This document shows positions 7,462-15,984 of a stretch of 64,000 bases of DNA, piece by piece. Below the pieces are notes generated by a model. It searched no databases and was not told where the DNA came from. It was given only the letters and a program-made list of their open reading frames with translations. Origin of the DNA: JANNBN01 sp031430595 (lineage in GTDB: Bacteria > Actinomycetota > Acidimicrobiia > Acidimicrobiales > JANYDT01). How positions within the stretch are numbered: position 1 is the stretch's first letter; each line of letters opens with the position of its first letter. Where the stretch lies: contig JANPBU010000051.1 in the NCBI GenBank assembly GCA_031430595.1, positions 62,001 through 126,000 on the forward strand, written 5' to 3'. Both the position numbers and the translations under genes were made by a program.

Positions 7462-8616
7462 ATGGCCTTGCAGAATCCACCCAGTTCGAACGCGTCTGGG
7501 GTTCGAACTATGGCCCTTCTGTTTGCATCATTTGCCTTGCCAGCTTCGATGCTTGGCGTCATCTGGCCTGAAGTACAAATTCGCTTCAACAAATCACTGG
7601 GAACACTTGGCTTCGTTGGATTTGTTTACGGGCTCAGCCGCCTATTGACCTCAATAAGCGGGCGTACCTTAATCCGACGGGTTGGAATGGGGCGTGCCCT
7701 GGTGGGTGGGATTTTCGCCTTTGTGCTTGCCGCTACCTCGCTCGCTGTTGCATCGAGTTGGCCGCTCTTTTTGTGCGCGGTTTCGGCGGTGGGCTTGGTC
7801 TCGGGGGTCATCGACTCGGTTGGGGCTGGTTTCATCACCAGAATCGGCGACGTAAGAGCCGGGCTAATTCATGGCTGTTACGGGGTAGGCGCGACCATCG
7901 GGCCGCTGGTCGTGGCACTCAGTGGCAATTGGCGCATCGCCGTTGGCTTAGTAGCGGCTTGGGGCATTGTGGTCGCCATCAGCACCTTACGAACGGGCGA
8001 CGTGTGGCCTATTCCTGAAACACCCTCTCACCAGGTGACCGAACGACCCCGACTCGTGCCCCGTTGGGTCGCCATGACCCTCGCTCTCTACGCAGCCTTT
8101 GTTGGCCTAGAGGTCACCCTCGGAACGTGGGCAAACACGTACCTTGTAGATCACCGCAACCTTTCGACTCGCGCGGCAGCGCTAGGGGTCAGTGCATTTT
8201 GGGGTGGTCTCACAATCGGGCGTTTATTGCTCTCTCGACCTGCGATTTCAGAACGTACGAAGCGAATTGGTTTACTCAGTTTTAGTGCAACTGGTTTTGC
8301 CTTGGTCGGCGTTCTCCCCTTTTTACCTGCGGTGATGGCCGCTGCTGCCCTTCTACTCGTCGGTGTCGCTCTTGCGCCGATCATCCCTTCGCTACTAGCA
8401 AATACGGCTCAGCTTCACGGTTCTAGTAATGCTTCACGGCTTGCTGGGTATCAACTGGTTGCAGCAAATGTAGGTGCAATAAGCGCGCCTACATTTACCG
8501 GAAAACTAGTCGACCGCCTTGGCCCCGGGGTCATCATTGCAGTGACGCTCACACTTGCTGCCTTCGGAACTCTGCTGCTCGCAATGGCACCGACGTCTAA
8601 CGAGTCCAGTCAATGA
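7462..8616 (+). CDS. MFS transporter
   Basis: A polytopic protein with about 12 predicted helices starting at ALLFASFALPASMLGV. The loop motif GRTLIRRVGMGRA after TM2 fits the MFS signature. Starts at 7420, 7462 and 7510 are all in frame, and none has a strong ribosome site; 7462 leaves a short tail before TM1. The final residues (MAPTSNESSQ) are encoded by DNA homologous to the 3' flank and end of the surface-protein gene at 9900-9930, so the original C-terminus was probably replaced. The substrate is unknown. Confidence 0.88.
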   Translation: MALQNPPSSNASGVRTMALLFASFALPASMLGVIWPEVQIRFNKSLGTLGFVGFVYGLSRLLTSISGRTLIRRVGMGRALVGGIFAFVLAATSLAVASSWPLFLCAVSAVGLVSGVIDSVGAGFITRIGDVRAGLIHGCYGVGATIGPLVVALSGNWRIAVGLVAAWGIVVAISTLRTGDVWPIPETPSHQVTERPRLVPRWVAMTLALYAAFVGLEVTLGTWANTYLVDHRNLSTRAAALGVSAFWGGLTIGRLLLSRPAISERTKRIGLLSFSATGFALVGVLPFLPAVMAAAALLLVGVALAPIIPSLLANTAQLHGSSNASRLAGYQLVAANVGAISAPTFTGKLVDRLGPGVIIAVTLTLAAFGTLLLAMAPTSNESSQ

Positions 8617-8660
8617 AGTGGGTTCCGGTATTGCTCCACAGGTCGTACAGCTGGCCAGCA
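8597..8660 (-). pseudogene. C-terminal remnant of a second GFWKNH-type surface protein gene
   Basis: Read on the minus strand, this encodes DLWSNTGTHFIDWTR plus TAG, matching DLWNNTGTHFIDWSR plus TAG at the end of the 1267-residue surface protein (9913). Upstream of that a two-base gap destroys the frame and homology ends near 8660. The DNA match also continues downstream of the stop (8584-8596 with 9900-9912). A paralogue of the surface gene once stood here or the end was duplicated. Confidence 0.72.
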
Positions 8661-8661
8661 G

Positions 8662-8826
8662 AACGTGATCGCACCAGGTGTGATCGAAACGAGCATCTCA
8701 CAACCGATTGACCAGATACCCATGGTCAGGCTCGGCACGATCGGTGACGTTGTTTCCGCGGTTGGGTATTTCGTTTTCCCCAACGCGAATTACATCACGG
8801 GGCAATGACTGGAAGTTGCCGGGCGT
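8662..8826 (+). pseudogene. 3' remnant of an SDR (FabG-like) gene
   Basis: From 8662 the frame reads NVIAPGVIETSISQ, then IPMVRLGTIGDVVSAVGYF and NYITGQ, followed by TGA at 8806 and then LEVAGRD. This is the standard C-terminal third of a classical SDR (VIAPG...PMxRLG...DVA..V.FL...YITGQ.L.VDGG), with a stop replacing one codon and no start or cofactor domain. It is fused directly to the surface-protein remnant at 8660/8661. Confidence 0.78.
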
Positions 8827-8870
8827 GACCGATCACGACGGCTAATCTCTTGCTTTCGCAGCCCGATTGT

Positions 8871-8915
8871 GCGCTCGCGTCAGCCAAACCTGACGCAGGG
8901 TAACAATTCGGGTTC
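8871..8915 (+). repeat. Left palindrome-bearing repeat of AbiEi/DUF559 unit 2
   Basis: CGCGTCAGCC-AAAC-CTGACGC forms a 7-bp hairpin (8877-8896), followed by GGTAACAATTCGGGTTCGCC. The same block appears, with TTCTTTCGCGTCAG at its left, after the gene at 9849-9895 and before the decayed copy at 3531. Confidence 0.62.
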
Positions 8916-8952
8916 GCCTCGCAATAGTCCCTTACCGACTTTGAGGTGAACC

Positions 8953-9873
8953 ATGACGCCCAACCTTGCGCTCGATCGTCTTATTGCTGAACTCGCCGCC
9001 AGATATGACGGTCTCGTGCCGACATCAGAACTTTACGCTGCAGGTCACTGCCGCGAAGCTATTGGCAACCGAATGAAAGCAAACACCCTTGCTGGCGTGG
9101 CTGTCGGCGTACGGCGTCTCGGCAATGTCGAGTTAACCCCGGCACGGCGAGCAATGGCCGCCGCTCTGGTATTGCCTGATTCCTGGGTTTCGCATACCTC
9201 AGCGCTAGCCGTATTCGGCGCTACTCAAAAGGCGAATTCGTTGAAGTCAGAAATTTCCAGCCCGCATCACTACCGCCCTCCGGGCATTCGAGCCCATCGG
9301 CGCGCCATTCCTTCCAAAGCAAACCTTCGAAGCTACTTCGAGATTCCGGTATCTCAACCTTGGTGGGCGGTGATCGAAAGCGCTTCAGTTCTCAACGAAA
9401 ATGAGCTCGCCGTAGCCATGGATTCCTTGTTCCAATCTAAATCGATCTCATGGAAGCGACTTCAGCGTGCGCACGATGAAGCGGGTAAATACCGAGGCCG
9501 GCCGATGCTCGCGTACCTTCTCAACGAACGACTCAACGGGCAAGGAATTGTCCGAAGTTTCCTTGAGCAAGACCTCAGTCGCCTGTTGAAACAACATTTG
9601 CTTCCGACACCCGTACGAAACTTCGAGGTGATCCTTCCGAACGCAAGAAAGCGGGTTCTCGATGTGGCTTGGCCAGCAGTTCGATGCGGCCTTGAAGCGC
9701 AAAGTTGGAAGCACCACTCCAACCCAAGCGATTGGGGACGGACCATGGTGCGCGATCGGGGTCTTACAGTTATCGGGTGGTCGATCTTGCCTGTGGTCGT
9801 GGCTGATACTCGCGACCCAACATCGCTCATTGCGGGTCTACACGAATTGTTCTTTCGCGTCAGCCATACCTGA
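8953..9873 (+). CDS. AbiEi-like winged-helix plus DUF559 (Vsr-like) nuclease-fold protein
   Basis: 306 residues. The N-terminal part (about 5-90) is an AbiEi_4-like winged helix (LIAELAARYDGLVPTSEL). The C-terminal part (about 200-300) follows the DUF559/very-short-patch-repair fold: E205 in SFLEQDLS, D237 in LDVAWP and E248 in GLEAQS are candidate PD-(D/E)xK acids, followed by RDRGLTVIGWSILP. Single orphan genes of this type are widespread in actinobacteria, annotated as type IV antitoxin-like, but no AbiEii toxin is adjacent. A GAGGTGAAC ribosome site precedes the ATG. The gene sits between palindrome-bearing direct repeats, and its TGA falls in the right repeat. Confidence 0.85.
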   Translation: MTPNLALDRLIAELAARYDGLVPTSELYAAGHCREAIGNRMKANTLAGVAVGVRRLGNVELTPARRAMAAALVLPDSWVSHTSALAVFGATQKANSLKSEISSPHHYRPPGIRAHRRAIPSKANLRSYFEIPVSQPWWAVIESASVLNENELAVAMDSLFQSKSISWKRLQRAHDEAGKYRGRPMLAYLLNERLNGQGIVRSFLEQDLSRLLKQHLLPTPVRNFEVILPNARKRVLDVAWPAVRCGLEAQSWKHHSNPSDWGRTMVRDRGLTVIGWSILPVVVADTRDPTSLIAGLHELFFRVSHT

Positions 9874-9895
9874 CGCCGGATAACAATTAAGGTTC
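9849..9895 (+). repeat. Right palindrome-bearing repeat of AbiEi/DUF559 unit 2
   Basis: TTGTTCTTTCGCGTCAG, six bases, CTGACGC, then GGATAACAATTAAGGTTCGGG. It is a direct repeat of the left block at 8871-8915. The hairpin (9857-9876) contains the stop of the nuclease-like gene and lies between it and the convergent surface-protein gene, so it may also act as a terminator. Confidence 0.62.
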
Positions 9896-9912
9896 GGGCA
9901 TGTCACCAACGA

Positions 9913-12900
9913 CTAGCGGCTCCAGTCAATGAAGTGGGTTCCGGTGTTGTTCCACAAGTCATACAGACTGGCCAATACGATACGGTCAGCCCGAGTCTTT
10001 GTGGTGAGAGCTGACACCGTATTTGCCGAGATAGTTGCACTGGATTGCGGCCACGTCGACCCGATCAGCAACGTTGGATCAGTCTCGTTAAAACAGGCGT
10101 TGAGCCAAGCCGCAGTCGCAGCACGCAACAAGATTTCGTTGGCACCAGCATCACCGCTACCCCCTTGCAAACCAAGGGACTGGAGCATCGTCATTGGCCT
10201 ACCGGTTCCGTTGTAGTTGGCGATGGTCACCCATGTTTTTTTGTCGCCCGGCTTTGCCACCACAACGGTTCCGATGCCTGGGAACACTGCAGTCAACGGG
10301 CTGTTCCAGTAGTCAGCCGCACCCACTGAGGTTTCGGTTAACGGCGGAATGCAGCGCCGGATATACACCGCACGCCAACCGTTGTTACTGTTTGTTGCGG
10401 TGTGATTCTTCCAAAAACCGGGGGTAAAGCCTTGGTATGTCGCAACGTAGGTTGCGGTATCGGTATGCGAAACACACGGCTTTGTTCCGATCGAAGCGCA
10501 CCCGTTCGCCGTGGCTGTATTTGTACGTACCGAACCAGCGGTAAAGCTCGCAGTGTGCGACTGGACACACGATGTTGAAGCGCCAGGTGCAAGCGAGGTT
10601 GCACCGCATGGCACTGCGACAAGCCCAAGGAACGGGTCGCTAATGCTCACATTTTCAAGCAACGTTGAGCCGGTGTTAGTGATCGTGAATCGGTAACACA
10701 ACGGTGTACTGGCCACCACAAGACTGAGGCTGTCAAGCCACACCTCATCATCACCGCAAGTAGCACCGACCCTGATTGCGATGTCTTTCACAATGCGCAG
10801 TTCAACCAGGCTGTTCGTGATCGTGCAGGAGACTGCAGCAGCCCGGGCGAGTACGACGGTCGAACCGTTCGACCCCGATTGCGAAGTCAGCCCCGTTCCA
10901 CTGCACGTCCAGTCGCTTGCGACCCATGTTCCCGTAAGACCGACATTGCCAGTTTCGCTCAGTACCGTCGGCGTTCCAGCAACAACAGGCGACGGGGAAG
11001 CGCTGAGCGTCCAACTGCTCGCTGTCGCAGGGTTCGCACTGGTTGCCGGCTTGGCCACCACCTTGACGAGCGTGAGCTTCGGTGGGATAGCCGTGTTCGT
11101 GATTGCAACCACGTTTCTCGTTGAGGTGATCACGACACCGGTAGGAGGAGCGTTAACCGCGACGCCCCCGTTGACGGAATACGTCGTGGTGTAGCCGGCG
11201 GCACTGTTTTCAGTAACTTCGCATACTGATTGAGTCGCAAGACCCTCTACGACTATCGGTACAGACGATGAAACTGCGACATCGTCTCCTTGCGCAACAA
11301 TAAGTGTACCTAGCTTACAGACGTAGTCGACGGTGAATGGGCCTGTCCCCCCATCGGAAACCAACTTCGTGATCGTTAGCGACCCGTAGTGCCGTTCGTT
11401 GGTTATGCCGCCGAGGGCTGTCGTCGCGTTAGTAACGACCTTCACCGAGTCGGTAGGCGAGCCCAAGATCAGCCAAGCCCCGACAGGTGTCGATGCCGTT
11501 TCGGCAACGGTACAGCTCACACCGGTCGGAATGTCACCACTGACCCACACAAGCGGATCGGCATCAGCTTCTGGCAACGTAAACGTCGTGTTGAAGGTTG
11601 CGTTGCTGCAAGTGAGCGCAAAGGTGAATGAATACACCTCGCCTCGCACGGCCCCACTGATCGTTTTGGTAAACGACAACTTTCCGGTCTTTCGAGTATT
11701 CACAAACGACTTCACGACCGGGGCAGCTGCTGATGATTCTGTGATCATAAAGGTCTGCGGCGCACCCTCGTCGTAGACGTCTGGATTGTCGGGGCGTTCC
11801 GAAATGGTGCACGACGTACCGGTCGAGAATGGTCCGAATGCTCCGGATGAACTACCTGAGTTGACCAACAGAATGTCGGTCACGGGCAGACCGCCACAGG
11901 TCACGTCGAAGGTAAACGGCGCAACCACCCCATCGTTAGTGGTCTTGGCAACGACGAAGTAACCAACCGTGTGGGTATTCGTGATGCTCGCAAGCGAAGT
12001 CGTGGTGTTGAATACCACTGCGACTGCCGCGGTGGGCGAGCCGGTCGCATTCCATGCCCCGGTCGGGGTTGATCCGGTTTCACTCACGGAACAGGTGACG
12101 AATGTCGGAATATTTCCGCTCGTCCAGGTCAGTGGATCAGCGTCAGCTTCGGGCAAGGTAAACGTCGTATTGAACGTCGAGTTGCTACAGGTGAGCGCGA
12201 ACGAGAACGAATACACCTCGCCTTGCACTGCCCCACTGATCGTTTTCGTAAACGACAACTTGCCGGTCTTTCGGGTATTGACGAACGTCTTGATCGTGGG
12301 CAGGGCGAGCGTCGACTCGGTAACGATGAACGTCTGCGCGCTGCCGGTTGTGTACAGATCTGACGGAGGGGGATTTTCCGTAATGGTGCATTCAGTACCG
12401 GTCGGATACGGGCCAAGGACCGACGATGAACCACCAGAGTTCACGATGACGTCATCGCCGACAAGTGCTCCACCACACACCACATCGAAAGTGAACGGTG
12501 CGACTACCCCATCGCTCGTAGTCTTTGCGATCACAAAGTAACCTAACTTACGAGTATTTGTCACTCCAGCGGTTACCGTTGTAACGCCAGCAACCACTGC
12601 CGTGGCGACGGTAGGTGAGCCCGTTACCGCCCAAGCGCCCGCAGGGGTCGCAGCAGTTTCGGTGACAACGCAGGTAACACCTGACGGAACATCACCACTA
12701 ATCCAGAGGAGAGGGTCAACACCAACGGCAGCGGAGGGAAGGGAGAAGGTTGTGTTGAAAGCAGGATTGTTGCAAGTGACGCTGAACGAAAAGTTGTAAG
12801 GCTCTCCGACAACTGCCCCCACAAGCGTCTTTCTGAACGACAACTTTCCGGCTCTGAGGATATTCGTGAACGTGAAGGTTGCGCCGGTCACCGTTGTTGC

Positions 12901-13716
12901 TTTCGACTGCGGGCCTTCGTGTGTGTACAGAGCTTCATCACCGGCTCCGGCCTTTTCGGTCGCGGTACAGTTCGCACCTACGGGCACAGATACTGGTGAA
13001 ACAACAGTGACAGGGCCGCCACCCACGACGGCGACGGTTACCTCAAGTGGATAGCCGGCCCATGTCACTGCTGCTCCCTTCGAAATCACCGTGCAGGACA
13101 CGGTGAAAACGAAATTGCCACTTCCGCCCTGGGCGACCGTCTTAGAGACAGCTACCGGGACGAGCGTGGCGTAAGCACAAAACCCCCAATGGGTGAAATT
13201 GTTTCCGTTGAAGTTCGCCATTTTCAACGAGTCGGCTGGGAAAACCCCACCAACGGTGTTCGACGAAACCGGGGTGCCGATGTCGAAGCGATACGTATCG
13301 TTTCCGCCGACAAACGAGAACGCCGCGACGTATTGCAAGACTGTTCCGGCGGCACTTCCAACCCGAAGCTCCAAGATCTCGGCCTCGACATTGTTAATCG
13401 TGCCAGCGACGGCAGTGAACGTCTCGCGCCATTTCAGGTAAAACCCATCGTTGACGGTCGTGTTAATCGCCCCGTTTGACACACCACCGGTCGAGATCAC
13501 CACGGCGAGTGTGCCGGGGTAGTTAGTGGTGCAATAGGTCTGCAGACTATTGGTGTTCGGGTTCGGCACGTCAAGGGGACCTACGCCGTCAATAGCGTTT
13601 CCGGGAACCGCTATCAACCCAAATGTCACCAACGCAATGGCGAGAAGCCACGGCTGCAACCGACCGAGGTTGCGTCTGAGGTTGTGGTGCAGGCTGTGTC
13701 GCTGTAACCGCTCCAT
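9913..13716 (-). CDS. Large secreted repeat surface protein (DUF5979-like modules, GFWKNH C-terminal domain)
   Basis: 1267 residues. A basic N-terminus and hydrophobic stretch (about 22-41) form a signal peptide ending near GNA. Residues 45-185 form a unique domain. From about 290 two alternating modules repeat with a period near 195 residues: KLSFTKTISGAV... (290, 485, 679) and YFVIAKTTSDGVVAPFTFDV... (391, 585, and a divergent one from 778). All are rich in paired cysteines, as in DUF5979/prealbumin-like stalk domains. A DUF11-like domain follows, then a terminal TPGFWKNH domain. There is no LPXTG motif or C-terminal membrane anchor, so attachment is unclear. GGGAG lies eight bases before the ATG. 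Likely an adhesin or S-layer-associated fibre. Confidence 0.87.
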   Translation of the reverse strand: MERLQRHSLHHNLRRNLGRLQPWLLAIALVTFGLIAVPGNAIDGVGPLDVPNPNTNSLQTYCTTNYPGTLAVVISTGGVSNGAINTTVNDGFYLKWRETFTAVAGTINNVEAEILELRVGSAAGTVLQYVAAFSFVGGNDTYRFDIGTPVSSNTVGGVFPADSLKMANFNGNNFTHWGFCAYATLVPVAVSKTVAQGGSGNFVFTVSCTVISKGAAVTWAGYPLEVTVAVVGGGPVTVVSPVSVPVGANCTATEKAGAGDEALYTHEGPQSKATTVTGATFTFTNILRAGKLSFRKTLVGAVVGEPYNFSFSVTCNNPAFNTTFSLPSAAVGVDPLLWISGDVPSGVTCVVTETAATPAGAWAVTGSPTVATAVVAGVTTVTAGVTNTRKLGYFVIAKTTSDGVVAPFTFDVVCGGALVGDDVIVNSGGSSSVLGPYPTGTECTITENPPPSDLYTTGSAQTFIVTESTLALPTIKTFVNTRKTGKLSFTKTISGAVQGEVYSFSFALTCSNSTFNTTFTLPEADADPLTWTSGNIPTFVTCSVSETGSTPTGAWNATGSPTAAVAVVFNTTTSLASITNTHTVGYFVVAKTTNDGVVAPFTFDVTCGGLPVTDILLVNSGSSSGAFGPFSTGTSCTISERPDNPDVYDEGAPQTFMITESSAAAPVVKSFVNTRKTGKLSFTKTISGAVRGEVYSFTFALTCSNATFNTTFTLPEADADPLVWVSGDIPTGVSCTVAETASTPVGAWLILGSPTDSVKVVTNATTALGGITNERHYGSLTITKLVSDGGTGPFTVDYVCKLGTLIVAQGDDVAVSSSVPIVVEGLATQSVCEVTENSAAGYTTTYSVNGGVAVNAPPTGVVITSTRNVVAITNTAIPPKLTLVKVVAKPATSANPATASSWTLSASPSPVVAGTPTVLSETGNVGLTGTWVASDWTCSGTGLTSQSGSNGSTVVLARAAAVSCTITNSLVELRIVKDIAIRVGATCGDDEVWLDSLSLVVASTPLCYRFTITNTGSTLLENVSISDPFLGLVAVPCGATSLAPGASTSCVQSHTASFTAGSVRTNTATANGCASIGTKPCVSHTDTATYVATYQGFTPGFWKNHTATNSNNGWRAVYIRRCIPPLTETSVGAADYWNSPLTAVFPGIGTVVVAKPGDKKTWVTIANYNGTGRPMTMLQSLGLQGGSGDAGANEILLRAATAAWLNACFNETDPTLLIGSTWPQSSATISANTVSALTTKTRADRIVLASLYDLWNNTGTHFIDWSR
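11107..12849 (-). repeat. Three ~580-bp internal repeats in the surface-protein gene
   Basis: Units at about 12265-12849, 11683-12264 and 11107-11682 each encode one KLSFTKTISGAV module plus one FVIAKTTSDG module. The second and third units are nearly identical over long DNA stretches (for example AACGACAACTT(T/G)CCGGTCTTTCG at 11674 and 12254), so unit number can change by recombination. The first unit is more divergent. Confidence 0.8.
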
Positions 13717-13748
13717 AATGGTTCTCCCGGCTCCGTGCTGAATACGCT

Positions 13749-13770
13749 GAACGCGCGTTCACTGACGTCA
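13749..13770. promoter_or_regulatory. Adjacent palindromes upstream of the surface-protein gene
   Basis: A perfect 12-base palindrome, GAACGCGCGTTC (13749-13760), is followed three bases later by TGACGTCA (13763-13770). Both lie 33-54 bp upstream of the surface-protein start, where a regulator would be expected to bind. No clear -35/-10 pair was identified. Confidence 0.3.
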
Positions 13771-13876
13771 AGGTAAAGAAGTCTGCATAAAGTTGCGTCG
13801 TCAACCTTTAGTAGAAAAGGACCAATTGCTTCCCTACGAGGCGAAATTTGACATACCCCTCTGTCATCATTTTGGG

Positions 13877-15247
13877 GTGGGAACTCAAAGCCAGAAAAGA
13901 CGCGACGCCAAACGACGCAACCTTCAACATCACAACCGTGAGGCTGCGGCCGAAGACGCGATGTTTCGGCGTTTGGCTCAAAACCCAAACCCGGCTAGCC
14001 CATCGCAATTCGACCCGGAAGCGGCCTCGGCGATAGGACGGTCTGCGATCATCCGAGCCATCCACGCGCTACAACGAGGAAACGAAGAAGACCTGCTTTG
14101 CGCCGTTGAAACACTTGCTGCGTTACCCGGAAACGTTGGTGCACACCTGGTTGAAACAAGATTATTTCAGTCCATGTCGATCTTGTGGTCATCGGGCTGG
14201 CAACCACTCGACATTGTGCACGTCATCACGAAACACTTCTCGCCCGATCACCGCGCCATGTGTGTGGCTGGCATTGGTGCAGAGTTTCACCAAGCCCAAC
14301 CAGCATTTGTTGACCCTCGTTGGGCGAGCCAACTTGACCAACTCACGCCGACCGATGGTCAAAAGAGCACTTGCTTTTCTGAGCCAGCCAGCGGATCAAT
14401 CCTTGACGAACTTCGTCGTATCAACGAACTTCGAGTCGCCTTAGAAATCATCGAATTCACCTCTCGATTACCGATCCTGCCCAGCTTTCTTCCGCCCCCC
14501 GGAACCCAACCTATCGGCGTTGCCGTTTCGCCTCGACGTACATCTCATCTCGATGAGAAGGTGCTTTCGAAGGTGCGATCGCTGTTGGCAAAGGCCGAAT
14601 CGACCACATTCGAGGAAGAGGCCGATGCGCTTACTTCCAAGGCTCAAGAGCTGATGGCCCGACACGCTATTGATATTGCGATGCTCGATGCACGTAGCTC
14701 GGTTCATGATTCAGCCACGGCACGCCGCATACATCTTGACGACCCGTATAGCGATGCTAAGTCGATGTTGCTCGGTGCAGTGGCGAACGAAAATCGGTGT
14801 CGGGCTGTACTCACACCCAACTTCGCATTTTGCACCGTCTTCGGCTTCGACACAGACCTTGATATCGTCGAGTTACTGTTCACCTCGCTATTGACTCAGG
14901 CCACCACGTCAATGATGGCGGCCGGAAAAACCGTTGACTCGTGGGGTCAAAGTACAACGAGATCATTTCGCAAAGCCTTCTTGGTTGCGTTCGCGCAACG
15001 AATTGGTGAACGCCTGCGTAGTGCAACAAAGCATGCCACTGACGAGGCAAAACTTTCGATCGGCGACAGCTTGGTTCCGGTGCTGGCGACTCGAGAGGCT
15101 GCGGTCACAAATTTCTCCGACAAGATATTTCCGAAAACTGTTTCGCGTTCTACCTCAGTAACGAATGTCGCGGGATGGCATGCGGGTCGTCAAGCCGCTG
15201 ATCGCGCGTCGCTTGATCATTCACTTCGAGGTATTCAATCGCGATAG
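13877..15247 (+). CDS. DUF2786 domain protein
   Basis: A DUF2786 segment, LDEKVLSKVRSLLAKAES followed by EEEADALTSKAQELMARHAI, lies near the middle. The N-terminus is basic (SQKRRDAKRRN) and the C-terminal region is helical without known motifs. The start is uncertain: GTG at 13877 gives the short basic N-terminus usual for this family, while the frame stays open to TTG at 13793. Neither has a good ribosome site. DUF2786 proteins have no established function. It is divergent from the surface-protein gene and upstream of the lipoprotein gene. Confidence 0.8.
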   Translation: MGTQSQKRRDAKRRNLQHHNREAAAEDAMFRRLAQNPNPASPSQFDPEAASAIGRSAIIRAIHALQRGNEEDLLCAVETLAALPGNVGAHLVETRLFQSMSILWSSGWQPLDIVHVITKHFSPDHRAMCVAGIGAEFHQAQPAFVDPRWASQLDQLTPTDGQKSTCFSEPASGSILDELRRINELRVALEIIEFTSRLPILPSFLPPPGTQPIGVAVSPRRTSHLDEKVLSKVRSLLAKAESTTFEEEADALTSKAQELMARHAIDIAMLDARSSVHDSATARRIHLDDPYSDAKSMLLGAVANENRCRAVLTPNFAFCTVFGFDTDLDIVELLFTSLLTQATTSMMAAGKTVDSWGQSTTRSFRKAFLVAFAQRIGERLRSATKHATDEAKLSIGDSLVPVLATREAAVTNFSDKIFPKTVSRSTSVTNVAGWHAGRQAADRASLDHSLRGIQSR

Positions 15248-15310
15248 CGGGTACTCTGCGAAGGGTACGCGTTCTCACCATCAAACTTTACGGCTTGAGT
15301 AAGGAATTTC

Positions 15311-15913
15311 ATGACGAACATTCACGCCAAACCACCTGCGTTGCGCCGTACGTATGCGTTGTGCATGGTTATGACCTGCGCGTTGGCAAGCGCCGCTCTC
15401 GTCGGCTGCAGCAGTTCAAAAAGTTCGGCTGACTCTACGCTCACCGCCGACACCACCCTTTTGATCGTGGTGCCAACTTCAGCGGTGGTGGCCCAACCGA
15501 GTCGACTGAGTTGGCCGGCACTTGCGGTCGGAACAAAATCTGATCGGGTGCGCGTCATGCAAAAACTGATGATCGCCGCCGGGGTGAAGGTATCTTCTGA
15601 TGGCGACTTTGGGCCGAAAACTGGTGTTGCACTCAAGGCATTCCAACGTGAAAAGCAACTTCCTGAAACCGACGCAACCAATCAGGCCACCTGGCTAGCC
15701 CTGGTTTCAGAAGTAACCACCAGTTCACCTAAAGAAACCATCGAAGCCCTGCAACTCGCACTGCGTATTAACAAATACGACGTGGCAGTTTCTGGAGCGC
15801 TCGACCAACCAACGATCGATGCGCTCGCAAAGTCACGAGCAGATTCCGGCTCGGTTGCCCAAGGAAACGCCTCCGTCGACGATTGGCTCACCCTGATTGG
15901 CACCGGTGACTAG
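15311..15913 (+). CDS. Lipoprotein with peptidoglycan-binding domain
   Basis: 200 residues. A signal peptide ends in the lipobox LVGC with C33, then a Ser/Thr-rich linker. A PG_binding_1-like repeat (about 74-135) contains VRVMQKLMIAAGVKVSSDG, FGPKTGVALKAFQ and TNQATWLALV, and a second weaker repeat follows (LQLALRINKYDVAVSGALDQPTIDAL). It is probably anchored to the membrane and bound to cell wall. AAGGAATTTC precedes the ATG. Confidence 0.86.
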   Translation: MTNIHAKPPALRRTYALCMVMTCALASAALVGCSSSKSSADSTLTADTTLLIVVPTSAVVAQPSRLSWPALAVGTKSDRVRVMQKLMIAAGVKVSSDGDFGPKTGVALKAFQREKQLPETDATNQATWLALVSEVTTSSPKETIEALQLALRINKYDVAVSGALDQPTIDALAKSRADSGSVAQGNASVDDWLTLIGTGD

Positions 15914-15930
15914 TCGTCACGCAGATTCGA

Positions 15931-15984
15931 CCTTGTCAAGGTCGGCACCTAGTCAAGGTAGGCGCGCCTAGTCAAGGTCGGCGG
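15931..15984. repeat. Triplicated 17-bp boundary repeat at the DnaB-like gene end
   Basis: The unit CC(T/A)(T/A)GTCAAGGT(C/A)GGC occurs at 15931, 15948 and 15967. The last copy encodes the final residues ADLD and the TAG stop of the minus-strand gene. The other two are extra copies of that gene end in the intergenic space. Confidence 0.75.

Noticed and set aside
3616..9873. A composite transposon formed by the two AbiEi/DUF559 copies.
   Set aside because: No transposase, target-site duplication or inverted terminal arrangement was found, and the genes between look like ordinary chromosome.
11969..12541. 190-codon plus-strand open frame inside the surface-protein gene.
   Set aside because: It is the antisense of the repeated modules; long open shadows arise from codon bias and it repeats with the modules.
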